A stretch of DNA of 64,000 nt from Flavobacteriales bacterium. GTDB taxonomy: Bacteria > Bacteroidota > Bacteroidia > Flavobacteriales_F > PHOS-HE28. Every line of letters begins with the position of its first letter. Within the stretch, counting starts at the first letter, position 1. Where the stretch lies: positions 744,001 to 808,000 of the forward strand of contig JACJZJ010000002.1 in assembly GCA_020635675.1 (NCBI GenBank), in the 5' to 3' direction. The notes under the pieces were generated by a model. That model was not told where the DNA came from and did not search any database. It saw only the letters and a program-made list of their open reading frames with translations. The translations under genes and the position numbers were made by a program. Below are positions 8,524 to 17,972 of the stretch, one piece after another.

Positions 8524-9444
8524 ATGGAGCAGAACCAAGGTCCCATAGCACCCGAAGGCAGGAAGCCCAGGTCGAACACCGCCTTGCTTGCGTTGGTGGT
8601 GCTGTTGCTGATCAGCAACATCGTGATGTTGTATCTCCTGATGCAAAGCCGCCGGCAGGAGGAGTCGACACAGCAGAAAGTGGAGCAGGTGTCCAACGAA
8701 AAGGACAATGTCACGCACATGCTGGAGGACATGCTGGCGCAGTACGACACGCTCGACACCGAGAACGAACAATTGCGGACGGAAATGGAGGCTCAGAAAG
8801 AGCAGATCACGCAATTGCTCGATCAGGTGAAGCGCGGGAACTACAGCCTGGCAAAGGCGCAAAAGGAAGCTGCGACCCTGCGCAAGATCATGAAGGGCTA
8901 CGTGGCGACGATCGACTCCTTGAACCAGGCCAATCTGCAACTGACCTCGGAGAAGATGGACCTCACGCAGCAACTTGGCGAGGTCACCGGACAGAAGGAG
9001 GCGTTGGAGGATCGCGCGAGCAAACAGGAAGAGCTCATATCAAAAGGTTCCCTGCTCTACACCACGGCCATCACGGCCGGTGCAGTTTTCCTCAGGAACA
9101 ATGGCAAGCAGGTCGATACGCAAAGGGCGAACAAGGCCGAAATGGTGAAGTGCTGCTTCACCTTGGGCGAGAACCGCGTGACCCGGTCCGGTGATAAGAC
9201 ATTGTACATGCGGATCATCTCGCCGGACGGGCAGGTCCTTCCGGCGTCCGAGGCGAACAACCGGTTCAAGTTCGAGGGTGTGGAAGGCGAGTACAGTGCC
9301 AAGCGTGATGTGAACTACCAGAACGTACCCGTGGACGCCTGCATCTTCTGGACCGCGAACGACAAGATGCGCACCGGGCAATATATCGTGGAGATCTATG
9401 AGGCGGGGGCCAAGGTGGCACGCACCACGTTCGACCTGAAATAG
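8524..9444 (+). CDS. Membrane-anchored coiled-coil protein of unknown function
   Basis: A 306-aa protein not recognised by name. Residues about 18-42 form one transmembrane helix (TALLALVVLLLISNIVMLYLL) after a polar N-terminus, so it probably has N-in topology. Residues about 44-170 are a long charged coiled coil rich in Glu, Gln and Lys (KEQITQLLDQVKRG, LRKIMKGYVATIDSLNQ). Residues about 175-306 look like a compact beta domain (TRSGDKTLYMRIISPDGQVL, DACIFWTANDKMRTGQYIVE). The same arrangement occurs in other Bacteroidota hypothetical proteins. The beta domain resembles an accessory or cargo-binding fold, but no function can be assigned. It has its own promoter box and ends one base before the convergent gene. 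Confidence 0.8.
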   Translation: MEQNQGPIAPEGRKPRSNTALLALVVLLLISNIVMLYLLMQSRRQEESTQQKVEQVSNEKDNVTHMLEDMLAQYDTLDTENEQLRTEMEAQKEQITQLLDQVKRGNYSLAKAQKEAATLRKIMKGYVATIDSLNQANLQLTSEKMDLTQQLGEVTGQKEALEDRASKQEELISKGSLLYTTAITAGAVFLRNNGKQVDTQRANKAEMVKCCFTLGENRVTRSGDKTLYMRIISPDGQVLPASEANNRFKFEGVEGEYSAKRDVNYQNVPVDACIFWTANDKMRTGQYIVEIYEAGAKVARTTFDLK

Positions 9445-9445
9445 A

Positions 9446-12400
9446 TCAGAAGAAGGCCCGCACCTGGGCACCTCCGACATGCACCACCGTGGCGTTCTCA
9501 CTGTATCGGCCGTTGTAGGTCAGGTCCACCTGCAGGTTGCTGCTGAGCTTTTGTTGGAACAGCACGCTCCAGGTCAGGTTCGTCCCGACCTTCAATCCCT
9601 CGAGCATTTCGTTGCCCAGTGAGGAGTTGACCTCTCCGTTGTACCGGATATCCAACCAGTCGGCGTTCATCTGCAGGGTCCCTTTTCCCGCGCGGCTCCA
9701 GCGGAACTCCAGGCCAAGGTCCTGGATCACGGCGTGTTCATCGCCCAGTTCGGGCCGGTTCCGCTTGTCCACCGATCGGAAGGATGCGGCGGCCCGAAGG
9801 GACGTGTTCGGTTGCCAGGTCACCCGCGGCTTCGCCGCATTGTTCCGCAAGCCGTAGGTCCGGCCTTCCAGCAGGTCGGATCCGTTCACGATGCGTTCGT
9901 TCCGGCCCTCGACGTCCAGGGTCCAAGCACGGGACGTGTTCCATCGCACCCGAAGCGTGTTCGATTCGCGTACCCGTGATTCATAGCCGTTCAACAGGAG
10001 GGATTTGCTGCGGTCGTTCTGGTACGTATGGTCCAGGCTCCAGATTCGGCTAGTGCGATCGTAATAGAACGTGTTGCGGGCAGATGAATTGAAGGATGTC
10101 AGCAGGGGGTCCCGGGGGTCGTTTCGCAAAGGGACCAAGGCTTGCGCGAGGTCGGAGGTGCTTGTTTTGCGGTCGGATCGGACAGAGGCCTGGTCCGAGA
10201 ACCGTCCGATGAATTTGAGGATGCCTCCGCGCTCCGCCCAGCGCACTCCCGGGCGCAGGTCCAAGGAGGCGCTGAACTGGTTCGAGAAGGCCCGCACATA
10301 GTCATCCGAGGGAATGAACACCCGGATGTAGTTCGCTTCGTAGCCGAAATTGGCGGGTTCGAATTCGTTCAGGTCCTTGAGGCCGTCGCCGTTGTAGTCG
10401 ATCCAGACGTAGATCCCCTGTCCGGCAGGTACCTCCAGATAGATGAACTCGCGCCTTTGCTCCAGTCCGCTCCCCAATTCGTAGAAGAAATTCCAGACGG
10501 CGAAGCCCTTGCCGATGTTGAGGTCCTGGTCGATGCGCCCGAGGTAGGTCTCCTCCGGACGTTGTGCGGTGAGCGTCGTATCGATGATCCGCAGGTCACG
10601 GTAGGTGAAGGTCGCCGTGATGCGATCGCGTGGGTCGCGGGCCAAAATCAATGATGCGGAATAATTGCCGGCTACGGTGGACCTTGCTAGGCCGCCGTCA
10701 CGGAGCGCCTGGTCATATCGCCGACCTCCTGCCAGTCGGAATTTGTTCCGGAAGGTGTCCGGGCTTTGAACGAAGACCTGCCAATCGAGGAATTGATAGC
10801 TGCCGGCGGTGAGCGCCGTCGATGTATCCGACCGGAAGCGGTTCCGTTCATGTTCGTCCTGTATCCCGACGGTGAACCACCGCGTCCTCCTGTCGAGCAA
10901 TAGCTTGTGCCGAAGGAATTCACTCCGCCCGGGCGAGGAGGTGGTCAGGTAGCTGCCCTGTCCGACCGCATCATAATGGCCCGGATGAAGGTCGATCAGA
11001 AGATCGTGCTTCACGCCGCTGAATCGATCGCGGACCTGATAGGTTCCGGCGGAATACCGGGCGCGACCCATCCGGCCGGCGATCAGGCCGATGTGCCCGG
11101 AGAGCAGCAACTGGTCGGCGGTCTGGTCCACGGTCGTCGCGTTCCAATCGCGTTCGAACTCGGTCGGCCGGAAGCGCTCCACGGCACGGAAGGAACTTGT
11201 CAGTCCCTCGCTCTCGACCCCCAGGTCCAGCTTCAAGGTGCTGTCGCGGCGGGAGATGGGGTTCGCCTTTGACACTGCCAATCGTGCTGCGAGTCCTTGG
11301 TCATTCCCATCGTCCCGTTGGCTGAAGGTGTTCGCGTCGTATCTGCTCCAGGCGATCTGGGCCTGTGTGCTCAGGCCGCTCGGACGGGTATCTGTGAACC
11401 CCAGTTCGATCAACTGCTGCGATCGCGGAGCCACCAGGACACGGACCGGTGCACGATCGCCGCGATGGACGATCGTGCCGTTCACGGTGTCCGGTGCTAG
11501 CCATTCGTACACCCGCCCGTTCGCGGTGAATTCCTTCTGCATATAATCACCCATGCCGCTCCCGACCTCGGAGAAGGTCACCCGGTAATGTGCGGAGTCC
11601 GCATTCGTGGAATAGCGATAGACCGGCGTGTATCCCAGGCTGTCGATCCGGGCGTACAGCACCTCGTCCACCGAGTAGGCCACACTGTCCGCACCTGGCA
11701 CGGCGGCTGCGTTCGGGTCGTCCCCTGCATCGGCGAGCGCCTGCTTTTCATCATCCGTCAGGCTCTGTTGTAGCGGTTGATCGCGGTGGTCCTGTTCGGA
11801 ATAGATGTTCAGCCGGAGTGTGCTGCGACCAAGGGTGATGGCGTCGTCAAGGCGGACAAGGGACCGCATGTAGTTCTTGTCGGAGTATTGGAATTCGATC
11901 ACGATGCGTTTGTCCTTCGTCAGGGGACGGTTCGGAGTGAAGGTGACCTCGGCCGTGTTGTAATCGATCACATAGTCCTGGTCCTGACCGCGTTGCATCG
12001 GCTGGCCATCGACATATACGCGTTCCGTGCCCGATAGCACGATGATGAAGCGTTCGCCATCGTTACCACGCAAGCGGTACGGACCCTGGACACCCTCTAT
12101 CCCCTGGATGGTGTTCCGCGCGAACTTGCCCTTGCTGATCGCTACTGTGGTGCCGAAGGTATTCCGCATCCTATCCCTGAGGTCGGATCGCAGGTCGAAG
12201 CTCAGGCCTTTGCTCTTCTTCAGGTAGGTCAGGAAGTGGCTCTTTGGCCGCTGGAGCACCAGGTCGCCTCCTGTCAATTCCCAGTCGTCCTCGAAGAGTT
12301 TGATGAAGACCTGGTCGAAATCCTGCAGTTCCGCCGTGTTCCCGTCCGCTTGGATCGGGATGTTGTTATCGGTGATGGATGCCAGCACATTGATCCGGTC

Positions 12401-12937
12401 GGTGATCTTGCCGCTCAGCTCAAGGTTGAGGCTCGAGTTGACCGAAAGGTCCTGGTTGTTGCCGAAAAGGATGCCGCGTGAGATACTGCCGGTCTTGTTC
12501 AGCCCTGCTGAACCGAAGAGGTCCTGCCGTTCGCCGGTCGGCTCATAGCGAAAGGCGTTCGGCAGATCACCGGACGGCCGGTACAAACGATCCTCGTCCT
12601 TGTGTGCGTAGCGCCTGGTGAAGTCCAACGGGAATACGCGGAACCGTGCCACAAGCGTATCCTCGGGTAGCGGGCCGTTCCAGATCAGGAGCGCCTTGAA
12701 CGGGTCGAGCGTCCATCGCTCCGGAGGAACGGCTCCGGACGGTCCCTGCAGGGAGAACGTCCCGGGTGCGATGCTGAACGTATCCACGCGCGTGCTGTCC
12801 GTCGAGAGAACGAGCTTTCGCACTCGCATGCCCTCGGTCCCTTGCTGGGCGGCCAGGGACTGCGACATGACGAGCAACGCGAGCAAGACCCCACGTTCGA
12901 TCAGCGCTCGCCAATGCGGGAGGCGCGCTTGCACCAT
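9446..12937 (-). CDS. Large outer-membrane beta-barrel-like protein of unknown function
   Basis: A 1163-aa protein from the ATG at 12937, chosen because it begins a signal peptide (MVQARLPHWRALIERG... to SLAAQQG). The region at about 150-330 carries SRGILFGNNQDLSVNSSLNL and LELSGKITDRINVLASITD, then GPYRLRGNDGERFIIVLSG, VYVDGQPMQRGQDQDYVIDY and NTAEVTFTPNRPLTKDKRI. These read as plug/beta-sandwich modules of outer-membrane proteins and recall parts of SprA-like and invasin-like proteins. The remaining ~800 residues alternate polar and aromatic residues in amphipathic strands and the chain ends in an aromatic residue (QVRAFF), as in many outer-membrane barrels. A TAATTTTC near-match (12962-12969, minus) lies 25 bases before the start. 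A transport or assembly role is possible but unproven. Confidence 0.72.
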   Translation of the reverse strand: MVQARLPHWRALIERGVLLALLVMSQSLAAQQGTEGMRVRKLVLSTDSTRVDTFSIAPGTFSLQGPSGAVPPERWTLDPFKALLIWNGPLPEDTLVARFRVFPLDFTRRYAHKDEDRLYRPSGDLPNAFRYEPTGERQDLFGSAGLNKTGSISRGILFGNNQDLSVNSSLNLELSGKITDRINVLASITDNNIPIQADGNTAELQDFDQVFIKLFEDDWELTGGDLVLQRPKSHFLTYLKKSKGLSFDLRSDLRDRMRNTFGTTVAISKGKFARNTIQGIEGVQGPYRLRGNDGERFIIVLSGTERVYVDGQPMQRGQDQDYVIDYNTAEVTFTPNRPLTKDKRIVIEFQYSDKNYMRSLVRLDDAITLGRSTLRLNIYSEQDHRDQPLQQSLTDDEKQALADAGDDPNAAAVPGADSVAYSVDEVLYARIDSLGYTPVYRYSTNADSAHYRVTFSEVGSGMGDYMQKEFTANGRVYEWLAPDTVNGTIVHRGDRAPVRVLVAPRSQQLIELGFTDTRPSGLSTQAQIAWSRYDANTFSQRDDGNDQGLAARLAVSKANPISRRDSTLKLDLGVESEGLTSSFRAVERFRPTEFERDWNATTVDQTADQLLLSGHIGLIAGRMGRARYSAGTYQVRDRFSGVKHDLLIDLHPGHYDAVGQGSYLTTSSPGRSEFLRHKLLLDRRTRWFTVGIQDEHERNRFRSDTSTALTAGSYQFLDWQVFVQSPDTFRNKFRLAGGRRYDQALRDGGLARSTVAGNYSASLILARDPRDRITATFTYRDLRIIDTTLTAQRPEETYLGRIDQDLNIGKGFAVWNFFYELGSGLEQRREFIYLEVPAGQGIYVWIDYNGDGLKDLNEFEPANFGYEANYIRVFIPSDDYVRAFSNQFSASLDLRPGVRWAERGGILKFIGRFSDQASVRSDRKTSTSDLAQALVPLRNDPRDPLLTSFNSSARNTFYYDRTSRIWSLDHTYQNDRSKSLLLNGYESRVRESNTLRVRWNTSRAWTLDVEGRNERIVNGSDLLEGRTYGLRNNAAKPRVTWQPNTSLRAAASFRSVDKRNRPELGDEHAVIQDLGLEFRWSRAGKGTLQMNADWLDIRYNGEVNSSLGNEMLEGLKVGTNLTWSVLFQQKLSSNLQVDLTYNGRYSENATVVHVGGAQVRAFF

Positions 12938-13062
12938 TGAGAAGATACGCCCCAAGGGGTGGAAAATTATCTTGATCGGAGCGGGGACGGCTTTCACCCT
13001 CATCAAGATCGGATCGTTGATGCCCAGGGCAACGCCCCCCGGCAGGTCGGTCCATGGTCGGA

Positions 13063-13070
13063 TACATTTG
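13063..13070 (+). promoter_or_regulatory. -7 promoter box TACATTTG before peptide-binding lipoprotein gene
   Basis: Perfect TAnnTTTG match 11 bases before the ATG at 13082, predicting a very short leader. No clear -33 element was seen. Confidence 0.5.
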
Positions 13071-13081
13071 ACCATCCTGTC

Positions 13082-14806
13082 ATGCGGCCATTGCGCAAGT
13101 ACACCATCCTTCCAGCCCTGGTCCTTCTGGCATCCTGTGGGTCGAACGACAGGTACGGCGCACGGCAGGCCGAAGGTGGCAAACGGTACGGAGGGGTCTT
13201 CAACGCCAATGAGACCGAGCAGATCCGAAGCATCTTCCCTCTGAGCCTTTCACAAGCCTCAGCCCACCGGATCGCCGCGCAGATCTACCAGGGATTGGTG
13301 CGCTTGGACCCCGGGGACCTCAGCATCCGACCTTGTCTGGCCGCCTCATGGGAGGTGGATCCCAACGCCACGACCTTCACTTTCCACTTGCGAAAGGACG
13401 TGCTGTTCCATGCCGACCCGGTCTTCAAGAGCGAGGACGAGCGCGTAGTGGATGCCGATGCGGTGATCTATTGCCTTACCCGGATCTGTACCGCCTCGCC
13501 CGACAATCAGATGTTCTGGTTGTTCCAGGACCAGGTGGAAGGGGCGAACGCTTACTACAAGGCCACGGCGCAAGGTGAGGTCCCGAAGCAGGGTGTGACC
13601 GGCTTTGAGGCCATCGATCCGTTCACCGTCCGGATCCATCTGTTGCACGCTGCCCCGGACCTCTTGGAAGCGCTGGCCCACCAGGGCTGTTGGATCTACC
13701 CCAGGCAGTTGGTGGAGACCTACGGCCAGGACCTCATGCACCACGCCATTGGAACCGGCCCGTTCCGACTGAAGGTCTTCGCTCCAGGGGAAGCCTTCGT
13801 GCTGGAGCGGGATCCGGATCACTGGGACCGGGACGAGTTCGGCAATCGGCTGCCGTTCCTGGATGCGATCCGCTACACGCTCGAGCCGGACAAGAACAAA
13901 GAGCTCGATAATTTCCTGAAGGGCAAGATCACCTGCGTGTTCGAGATCCCCATCGACCGCACGTCCGTCCTCGCGGATTCTCTCGATCCGGTGACCGGCC
14001 AGCAACGCTATCTCGTGCGCTCCGTGCCCGCCCTGAGCGTTCAATTCTATGGGTTCAATGCGAATCGACGGCCGTTCGATGATGTCCGGGTCCGGCGGGC
14101 GTTCGCCATGGCGATCGATAAGAAGGTCTTGGTGGACAGCGTGCTGAAGCACCTTGCCGTGGCGGCCGACCACGGCCTGGTGGCCCCAGGGCTTGTTGGA
14201 TATCCGTATGAAGAGGTGCCCGGGATCCCCTTTGACCCGGACAGCGCGCGCCTCCTGATACGTCAAGCGGGCTATGGGCCGGACCGTCCACTGCCGCCAG
14301 TGCTCCTTCAGGTGAACAATGATGGCTACGGTTACGTGCGCGTTGCCGAGGCCGTTCAGGCGATGCTTGAAGGGATTCTGGGCGTGGCCATCGGTGTGTC
14401 CGTGCTGCCTGCCGATCAACATTTCGATCGGATCGAGACCGGTCGAGCGGACCTCTGGCGGGAAGGTTGGTTGGCGGACCACCCTGACCCGGCGAACTTC
14501 CTCGCTTTGCTCTATGGCAAGAACGCCGTGTTGGATACGAACGAGCGCACCTTCCTGAACACGACCCGCTACCACAACATGCGGTTCGACTCGTTGTTCG
14601 TCTCCGCTCAACGCACCGTGGACCGGTCGGAGCGCATGCGTTCCCTGGCCGGGGCGGAGGCCGTGGCCATGCAGGATGTGCCCCTGGTCCCGTTGTACCA
14701 CGAACGTTCCATACGCCTGATGCAGCCCTACGTTCGTGATCTTCCGATGAACGCGATGGAGTACCGCGATCTGGGAAGGGTCTGGTTCGATCGGGAGGGC
14801 CGCTGA
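13082..14806 (+). CDS. ABC transporter substrate-binding lipoprotein, family 5 (peptide/nickel type)
   Basis: A 574-aa protein. The ATG at 13082 starts a lipoprotein signal (MRPLRKYTILPALVLLASCG, cysteine 19). The mature chain has the family 5 solute-binding fold: GGVFNANETEQIRSIFPL, IYQGLVRLDPGD, LAASWEVDPNATTFTFHLR, HAIGTGPFRLKVF and VRRAFAMAIDKKVLVD, ending near DVPLVPLYHERSIRLMQPY. Members capture oligopeptides, nickel or other solutes for an ABC importer. No permease or ATPase gene is adjacent, which is usual for these proteins in Bacteroidota, so the partner and substrate are unknown. It is divergent from the barrel protein gene and its stop forms the palindrome TGATCA with the stop of the convergent gene. 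Confidence 0.88.
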   Translation: MRPLRKYTILPALVLLASCGSNDRYGARQAEGGKRYGGVFNANETEQIRSIFPLSLSQASAHRIAAQIYQGLVRLDPGDLSIRPCLAASWEVDPNATTFTFHLRKDVLFHADPVFKSEDERVVDADAVIYCLTRICTASPDNQMFWLFQDQVEGANAYYKATAQGEVPKQGVTGFEAIDPFTVRIHLLHAAPDLLEALAHQGCWIYPRQLVETYGQDLMHHAIGTGPFRLKVFAPGEAFVLERDPDHWDRDEFGNRLPFLDAIRYTLEPDKNKELDNFLKGKITCVFEIPIDRTSVLADSLDPVTGQQRYLVRSVPALSVQFYGFNANRRPFDDVRVRRAFAMAIDKKVLVDSVLKHLAVAADHGLVAPGLVGYPYEEVPGIPFDPDSARLLIRQAGYGPDRPLPPVLLQVNNDGYGYVRVAEAVQAMLEGILGVAIGVSVLPADQHFDRIETGRADLWREGWLADHPDPANFLALLYGKNAVLDTNERTFLNTTRYHNMRFDSLFVSAQRTVDRSERMRSLAGAEAVAMQDVPLVPLYHERSIRLMQPYVRDLPMNAMEYRDLGRVWFDREGR

Positions 14807-15538
14807 TCAGTGCCCCGACTCGCTCGTGATGTACCGGTACACGAGCTGTTTTGCAAGCGGCATGAACGTCTCCATCCGTGGAAGTTCCAGGTCGGCCTCC
14901 ACGCTGAACATGGCCGGGTTGGGCAGCTCCGACCGCCGCCGTACCAGGTCCATCTTGATCCGTTCGTAGGAGGTGGCGAGGCCGATGGAGAACGAGGAGA
15001 CGTACTGGGTCACCACGCTCCGGTAGAACCGCTCCGGTGCGACTTCGCGGTAGATCGGCATCGCATAGGCATAGACCAACGCTTCACGGCCGTTGCGCAG
15101 CAGGAGATAGCCCTCCCGCGCGTCCAGGGGCAGCAGGCCAACGGGTGCGAAATGGATGCACTGCGCCAACTCATGACGCAGTTGTTCACCGACCGTCAGG
15201 GTCTCTTGCATCCTGGGCAGTGCGAAACCGATCACCTCCGTGATCACGCCGATCACCTCCGGGTCCTCTGTTCGTTCCCGTACCAAGGTCCCATCGCGGA
15301 GATCGATCCCCAACAAGGTACGTGGCAGACTGTCCAAAAGACTTTCCCTGACATCGTGAAGCTCCTGAAGATCGTCAAGATGGGCTTGGACCTCATGGAG
15401 CTCCGGGTAGAGCTTCCGGTCCGAGAAGCGCCCCTCGACCCGTTGCAGGTATGCGAGCAGCAGATACTGTTTCAGCTCGAGGTCGATCGCCGGGGCGAGG
15501 ATCCAGTCCTTGGGCAGTCGGTCCGTGCGCATGGCCAT
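14807..15538 (-). CDS. Conserved protein of unknown function
   Basis: A 243-aa soluble protein that I do not recognise. It has no signal peptide or membrane segment. The N-terminal part (DWILAPAIDLELKQYLLLAY, LYPELHEVQAHLDDLQELH) looks helical. The middle contains GFALPRMQETLTVGEQLRHE and HFAPVGLLPLDAREGYLLLR, and the C-terminal part SFSIGLATSYERIKMDLVRR. The composition and length suggest a genuine conserved gene: it fills the space between two real genes exactly, its stop abuts the convergent stop, and its codon use resembles its neighbours. An ATG at 15532 is an alternative start. No function is proposed. Confidence 0.72.
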   Translation of the reverse strand: MAMRTDRLPKDWILAPAIDLELKQYLLLAYLQRVEGRFSDRKLYPELHEVQAHLDDLQELHDVRESLLDSLPRTLLGIDLRDGTLVRERTEDPEVIGVITEVIGFALPRMQETLTVGEQLRHELAQCIHFAPVGLLPLDAREGYLLLRNGREALVYAYAMPIYREVAPERFYRSVVTQYVSSFSIGLATSYERIKMDLVRRRSELPNPAMFSVEADLELPRMETFMPLAKQLVYRYITSESGH

Positions 15539-15642
15539 TGTCCTTCCTTCAACCCATCAACGCGGTGTTCACAAAAAATGTTCCGGTCGTCCGGCCGCCT
15601 TCATGGCCGGATCGATCTTTAGGGCCCAGGAAAATTAATGCC

Positions 15643-16596
15643 ATGCGATACGCCCGGATACCCTTGATGCCCCTATCGATCATCGGTCTACTGTTGATGG
15701 CCTGCGTTCCGGCGAGGAAATACCAGGAGCTCGAGGCACGGGCCAATGCGATGGAAGGCGAACAGCAGGAGGCCCTTTCCAAGGCCAGGGAGGTGCAGGC
15801 CCGCTACGATGAACAACAGGTCGTGGTCGATGACCTTCAGAAGCGGATCGCGCAATTGGAGCGGGACACGGCCACCACCGGCACGGCGTTGCGCACCATG
15901 CAGAAGCAATACGACAAGATCAATGCCCTCAACGACCAATTGTTGGACAAATACAACAAGCTCCTGGCCGGTGATCGAAGTGAGAACCGCAAGCTATTGA
16001 GCGACCTGGAGGCATTGCGGCTGGACCTGCAGAACAAGGAGGATTCGATCGAACGCAGCTCCAAGGCCCTGGCCGAGCGGGAGGCGTCCCTGGCCGAGCT
16101 GCAGGCCGAGCTGGCCCGCAAGGACCAGGCGATGAGGGATCTGAAGGAACGCGTTGGCAAGGCACTGACAGGTTTCGAGGGCAAGGGGCTCACCCTGGAA
16201 CAGCGGAACGGCAGGCTCTATGTGCGCCTGGAGAACAAATTGCTCTTTCCCAGTGGGAGCGCTGTCGTTGACAAGAAAGGGCAGGAGGCATTGGTGAACC
16301 TGGCCAAGGCCATCGAGAACGACAAGGACATCAGCATTCTGGTGGAAGGCCATACGGACACGGACAAGATCCTGCCCGGTTCGGTCTTCAAGGACAACTG
16401 GGACCTCAGCGTGGCACGGGCCACCAGCGTGGTGCGGATCCTGCAGGAGAACAGTGCGATCGATCCCACGCGGCTGACCGCCGCGGGCCGAAGCGAGTTT
16501 GTCCCGGTGGACCCGGGCGACAAGGCGAAGAACCGCCGCATCGAGGTCATTCTTTCGCCCGACCTGAAAGCGCTCTACAACATGGTGGCGGACTGA
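15643..16596 (+). CDS. OmpA-family peptidoglycan-associated lipoprotein with coiled coil
   Basis: A 317-aa protein from the ATG at 15643. The N-terminus ends its hydrophobic stretch in LLLMAC, a lipobox with cysteine 21. Residues about 30-185 are a long coiled coil (VVDDLQKRIAQLERD, LQNKEDSIERSSKALAERE). Residues about 195-317 form an OmpA_C domain: YVRLENKLLFPSGSAVVD, ILVEGHTDTDKI, LTAAGRSEFVPV and KNRRIEVIL, with the aspartate and arginine that contact diaminopimelate in this family. It should tether the outer membrane to the cell wall over a distance set by the coiled coil. It ends 8 bases before radA, convergently. Confidence 0.9.
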   Translation: MRYARIPLMPLSIIGLLLMACVPARKYQELEARANAMEGEQQEALSKAREVQARYDEQQVVVDDLQKRIAQLERDTATTGTALRTMQKQYDKINALNDQLLDKYNKLLAGDRSENRKLLSDLEALRLDLQNKEDSIERSSKALAEREASLAELQAELARKDQAMRDLKERVGKALTGFEGKGLTLEQRNGRLYVRLENKLLFPSGSAVVDKKGQEALVNLAKAIENDKDISILVEGHTDTDKILPGSVFKDNWDLSVARATSVVRILQENSAIDPTRLTAAGRSEFVPVDPGDKAKNRRIEVILSPDLKALYNMVAD

Positions 16597-16604
16597 TCCA
16601 TCGC

Positions 16605-17972
16605 CTAGCCGAAGAGTTCCCCGAGGACCTCGTCCACGCGGCCCACGGGCACCACCTGTATGTCGCTCTTCCCGGAGGGCCCCTTGGAGGCGCGGGGTAT
16701 GAACATCCTCGTGAATCCGAGCTTGTGCGCCTCGGCGATGCGCTGATCGATGCGGGCCACAGGACGGATCTCCCCGGTCAAGCCCACCTCACCACAGAAC
16801 GCGGTGTCGTTCGGAACAGGAAGGTCCGCGTCGCTACTGAGAATGGCGCACACGACAGCCAGGTCGATCGCAGGTTCCTCCACACGGAATCCTCCTGCCA
16901 GGTTCAGGAAGACATCCTTGGACCCCAAACGGAATCCGCATCGTTTCTCCAGAACGGCCAGCAGCATGTTCAGCCGGCGCAGGTCGAACCCTGTGGCACT
17001 GCGCTGGGGCGTACCATAGACCGCACTGCTCACCAGTGCCTGCACTTCGATGAGCAGCGGTCTCTGGCCCTCCAATGTCGCGGCCACCACCACGCCACTC
17101 GGCCGTTCCCCCCGTTGCCCGAGAAGCACCTGGCTGGGGTCCTCGATCCGCGCGAGCCCATCGCCCCGCATTTCATAGATGCCCAGTTCATTCGTGCTCC
17201 CGAAGCGGTTCTTCAGGGGACGAAGCAGTCGATAGGCATGGTCACGGTCGCCCTCGAACTGCAGCACGGCATCCACCATGTGCTCAAGGACCTTTGGTCC
17301 GGCCAGATAACCTTCCTTGGTGATATGTCCGATCAACACCACGGGGATGCCCGTTGTCTTTGCCAGACGCAATAGCTCCGCCGTGCACTCCCGCACCTGC
17401 CCCACGCTACCCGGACTGGCCTCCAGCACCGCGGTATGGAGCGTCTGGATGCTGTCGATCACCACAAGGTCGGGTTTCAACACGTCGATGTGCTTGAAGA
17501 GATTCTGGGTGTTCGTTTCCGTGAGGACGAAGCATTCCTGTCCGGACCGCCGGCCACGAAGGCGCTCCGCACGCATCCGGATCTGGTGTTCGCTCTCCTC
17601 GCCGCTGACATACAAGGTGCGCAGTCCGGTCCCGTGCAATGCCGTCTGTAGCAGCAGGGTGCTCTTGCCGATGCCCGGGTCCCCGCCGATCAATACGATG
17701 CTTCCGGGCATGAGGCCTCCGCCGAGCACCCGGTCGAACTCAACATCACCAAGAGCGATGCGCGGACCTTCATGGACCGGTATCTCGTCGATCGCGATCG
17801 GACGCACCTGGTGGGATCGGAGCTTTGCGGGCGTGCCACGCTTCTCCTCGACCCGGTCCAGCACTTCCTCCACAAGGGTGTTCCATTGCCTGCACTGGCC
17901 GCATTGCCCCATCCATTGGGGGAACGATGCCCCGCAATTCTGACAGACGAAACGGGTGCGGACCTTAGCCAC
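16605..17972 (-). CDS. radA: DNA repair protein RadA (Sms)
   Basis: A 455-aa protein starting from GTG at 17972; that start gives the standard MAKVRTRFVCQNCG N-terminus and overlaps the end of rfaE2 by 8 bases. Residues 10-27 are the four-cysteine zinc finger (CQNC, CGQC). The RecA-like core has Walker A GDPGIGKST at about 97-105 and the RadA-specific KNRFG motif at 254-258. The C-terminal third is the Lon-like domain (FLNLAGGFRVEEPAIDLAVV). RadA drives branch migration during homologous recombination. It is the last gene of the panD - flippase - rfaE2 - radA operon. Confidence 0.97.
   Translation of the reverse strand: MAKVRTRFVCQNCGASFPQWMGQCGQCRQWNTLVEEVLDRVEEKRGTPAKLRSHQVRPIAIDEIPVHEGPRIALGDVEFDRVLGGGLMPGSIVLIGGDPGIGKSTLLLQTALHGTGLRTLYVSGEESEHQIRMRAERLRGRRSGQECFVLTETNTQNLFKHIDVLKPDLVVIDSIQTLHTAVLEASPGSVGQVRECTAELLRLAKTTGIPVVLIGHITKEGYLAGPKVLEHMVDAVLQFEGDRDHAYRLLRPLKNRFGSTNELGIYEMRGDGLARIEDPSQVLLGQRGERPSGVVVAATLEGQRPLLIEVQALVSSAVYGTPQRSATGFDLRRLNMLLAVLEKRCGFRLGSKDVFLNLAGGFRVEEPAIDLAVVCAILSSDADLPVPNDTAFCGEVGLTGEIRPVARIDQRIAEAHKLGFTRMFIPRASKGPSGKSDIQVVPVGRVDEVLGELFG

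Noticed and set aside
13346..14701. 451-codon minus-strand frame
   Set aside because: Antisense to the peptide-binding lipoprotein, which has full family motifs; the frame shows no recognisable domain.
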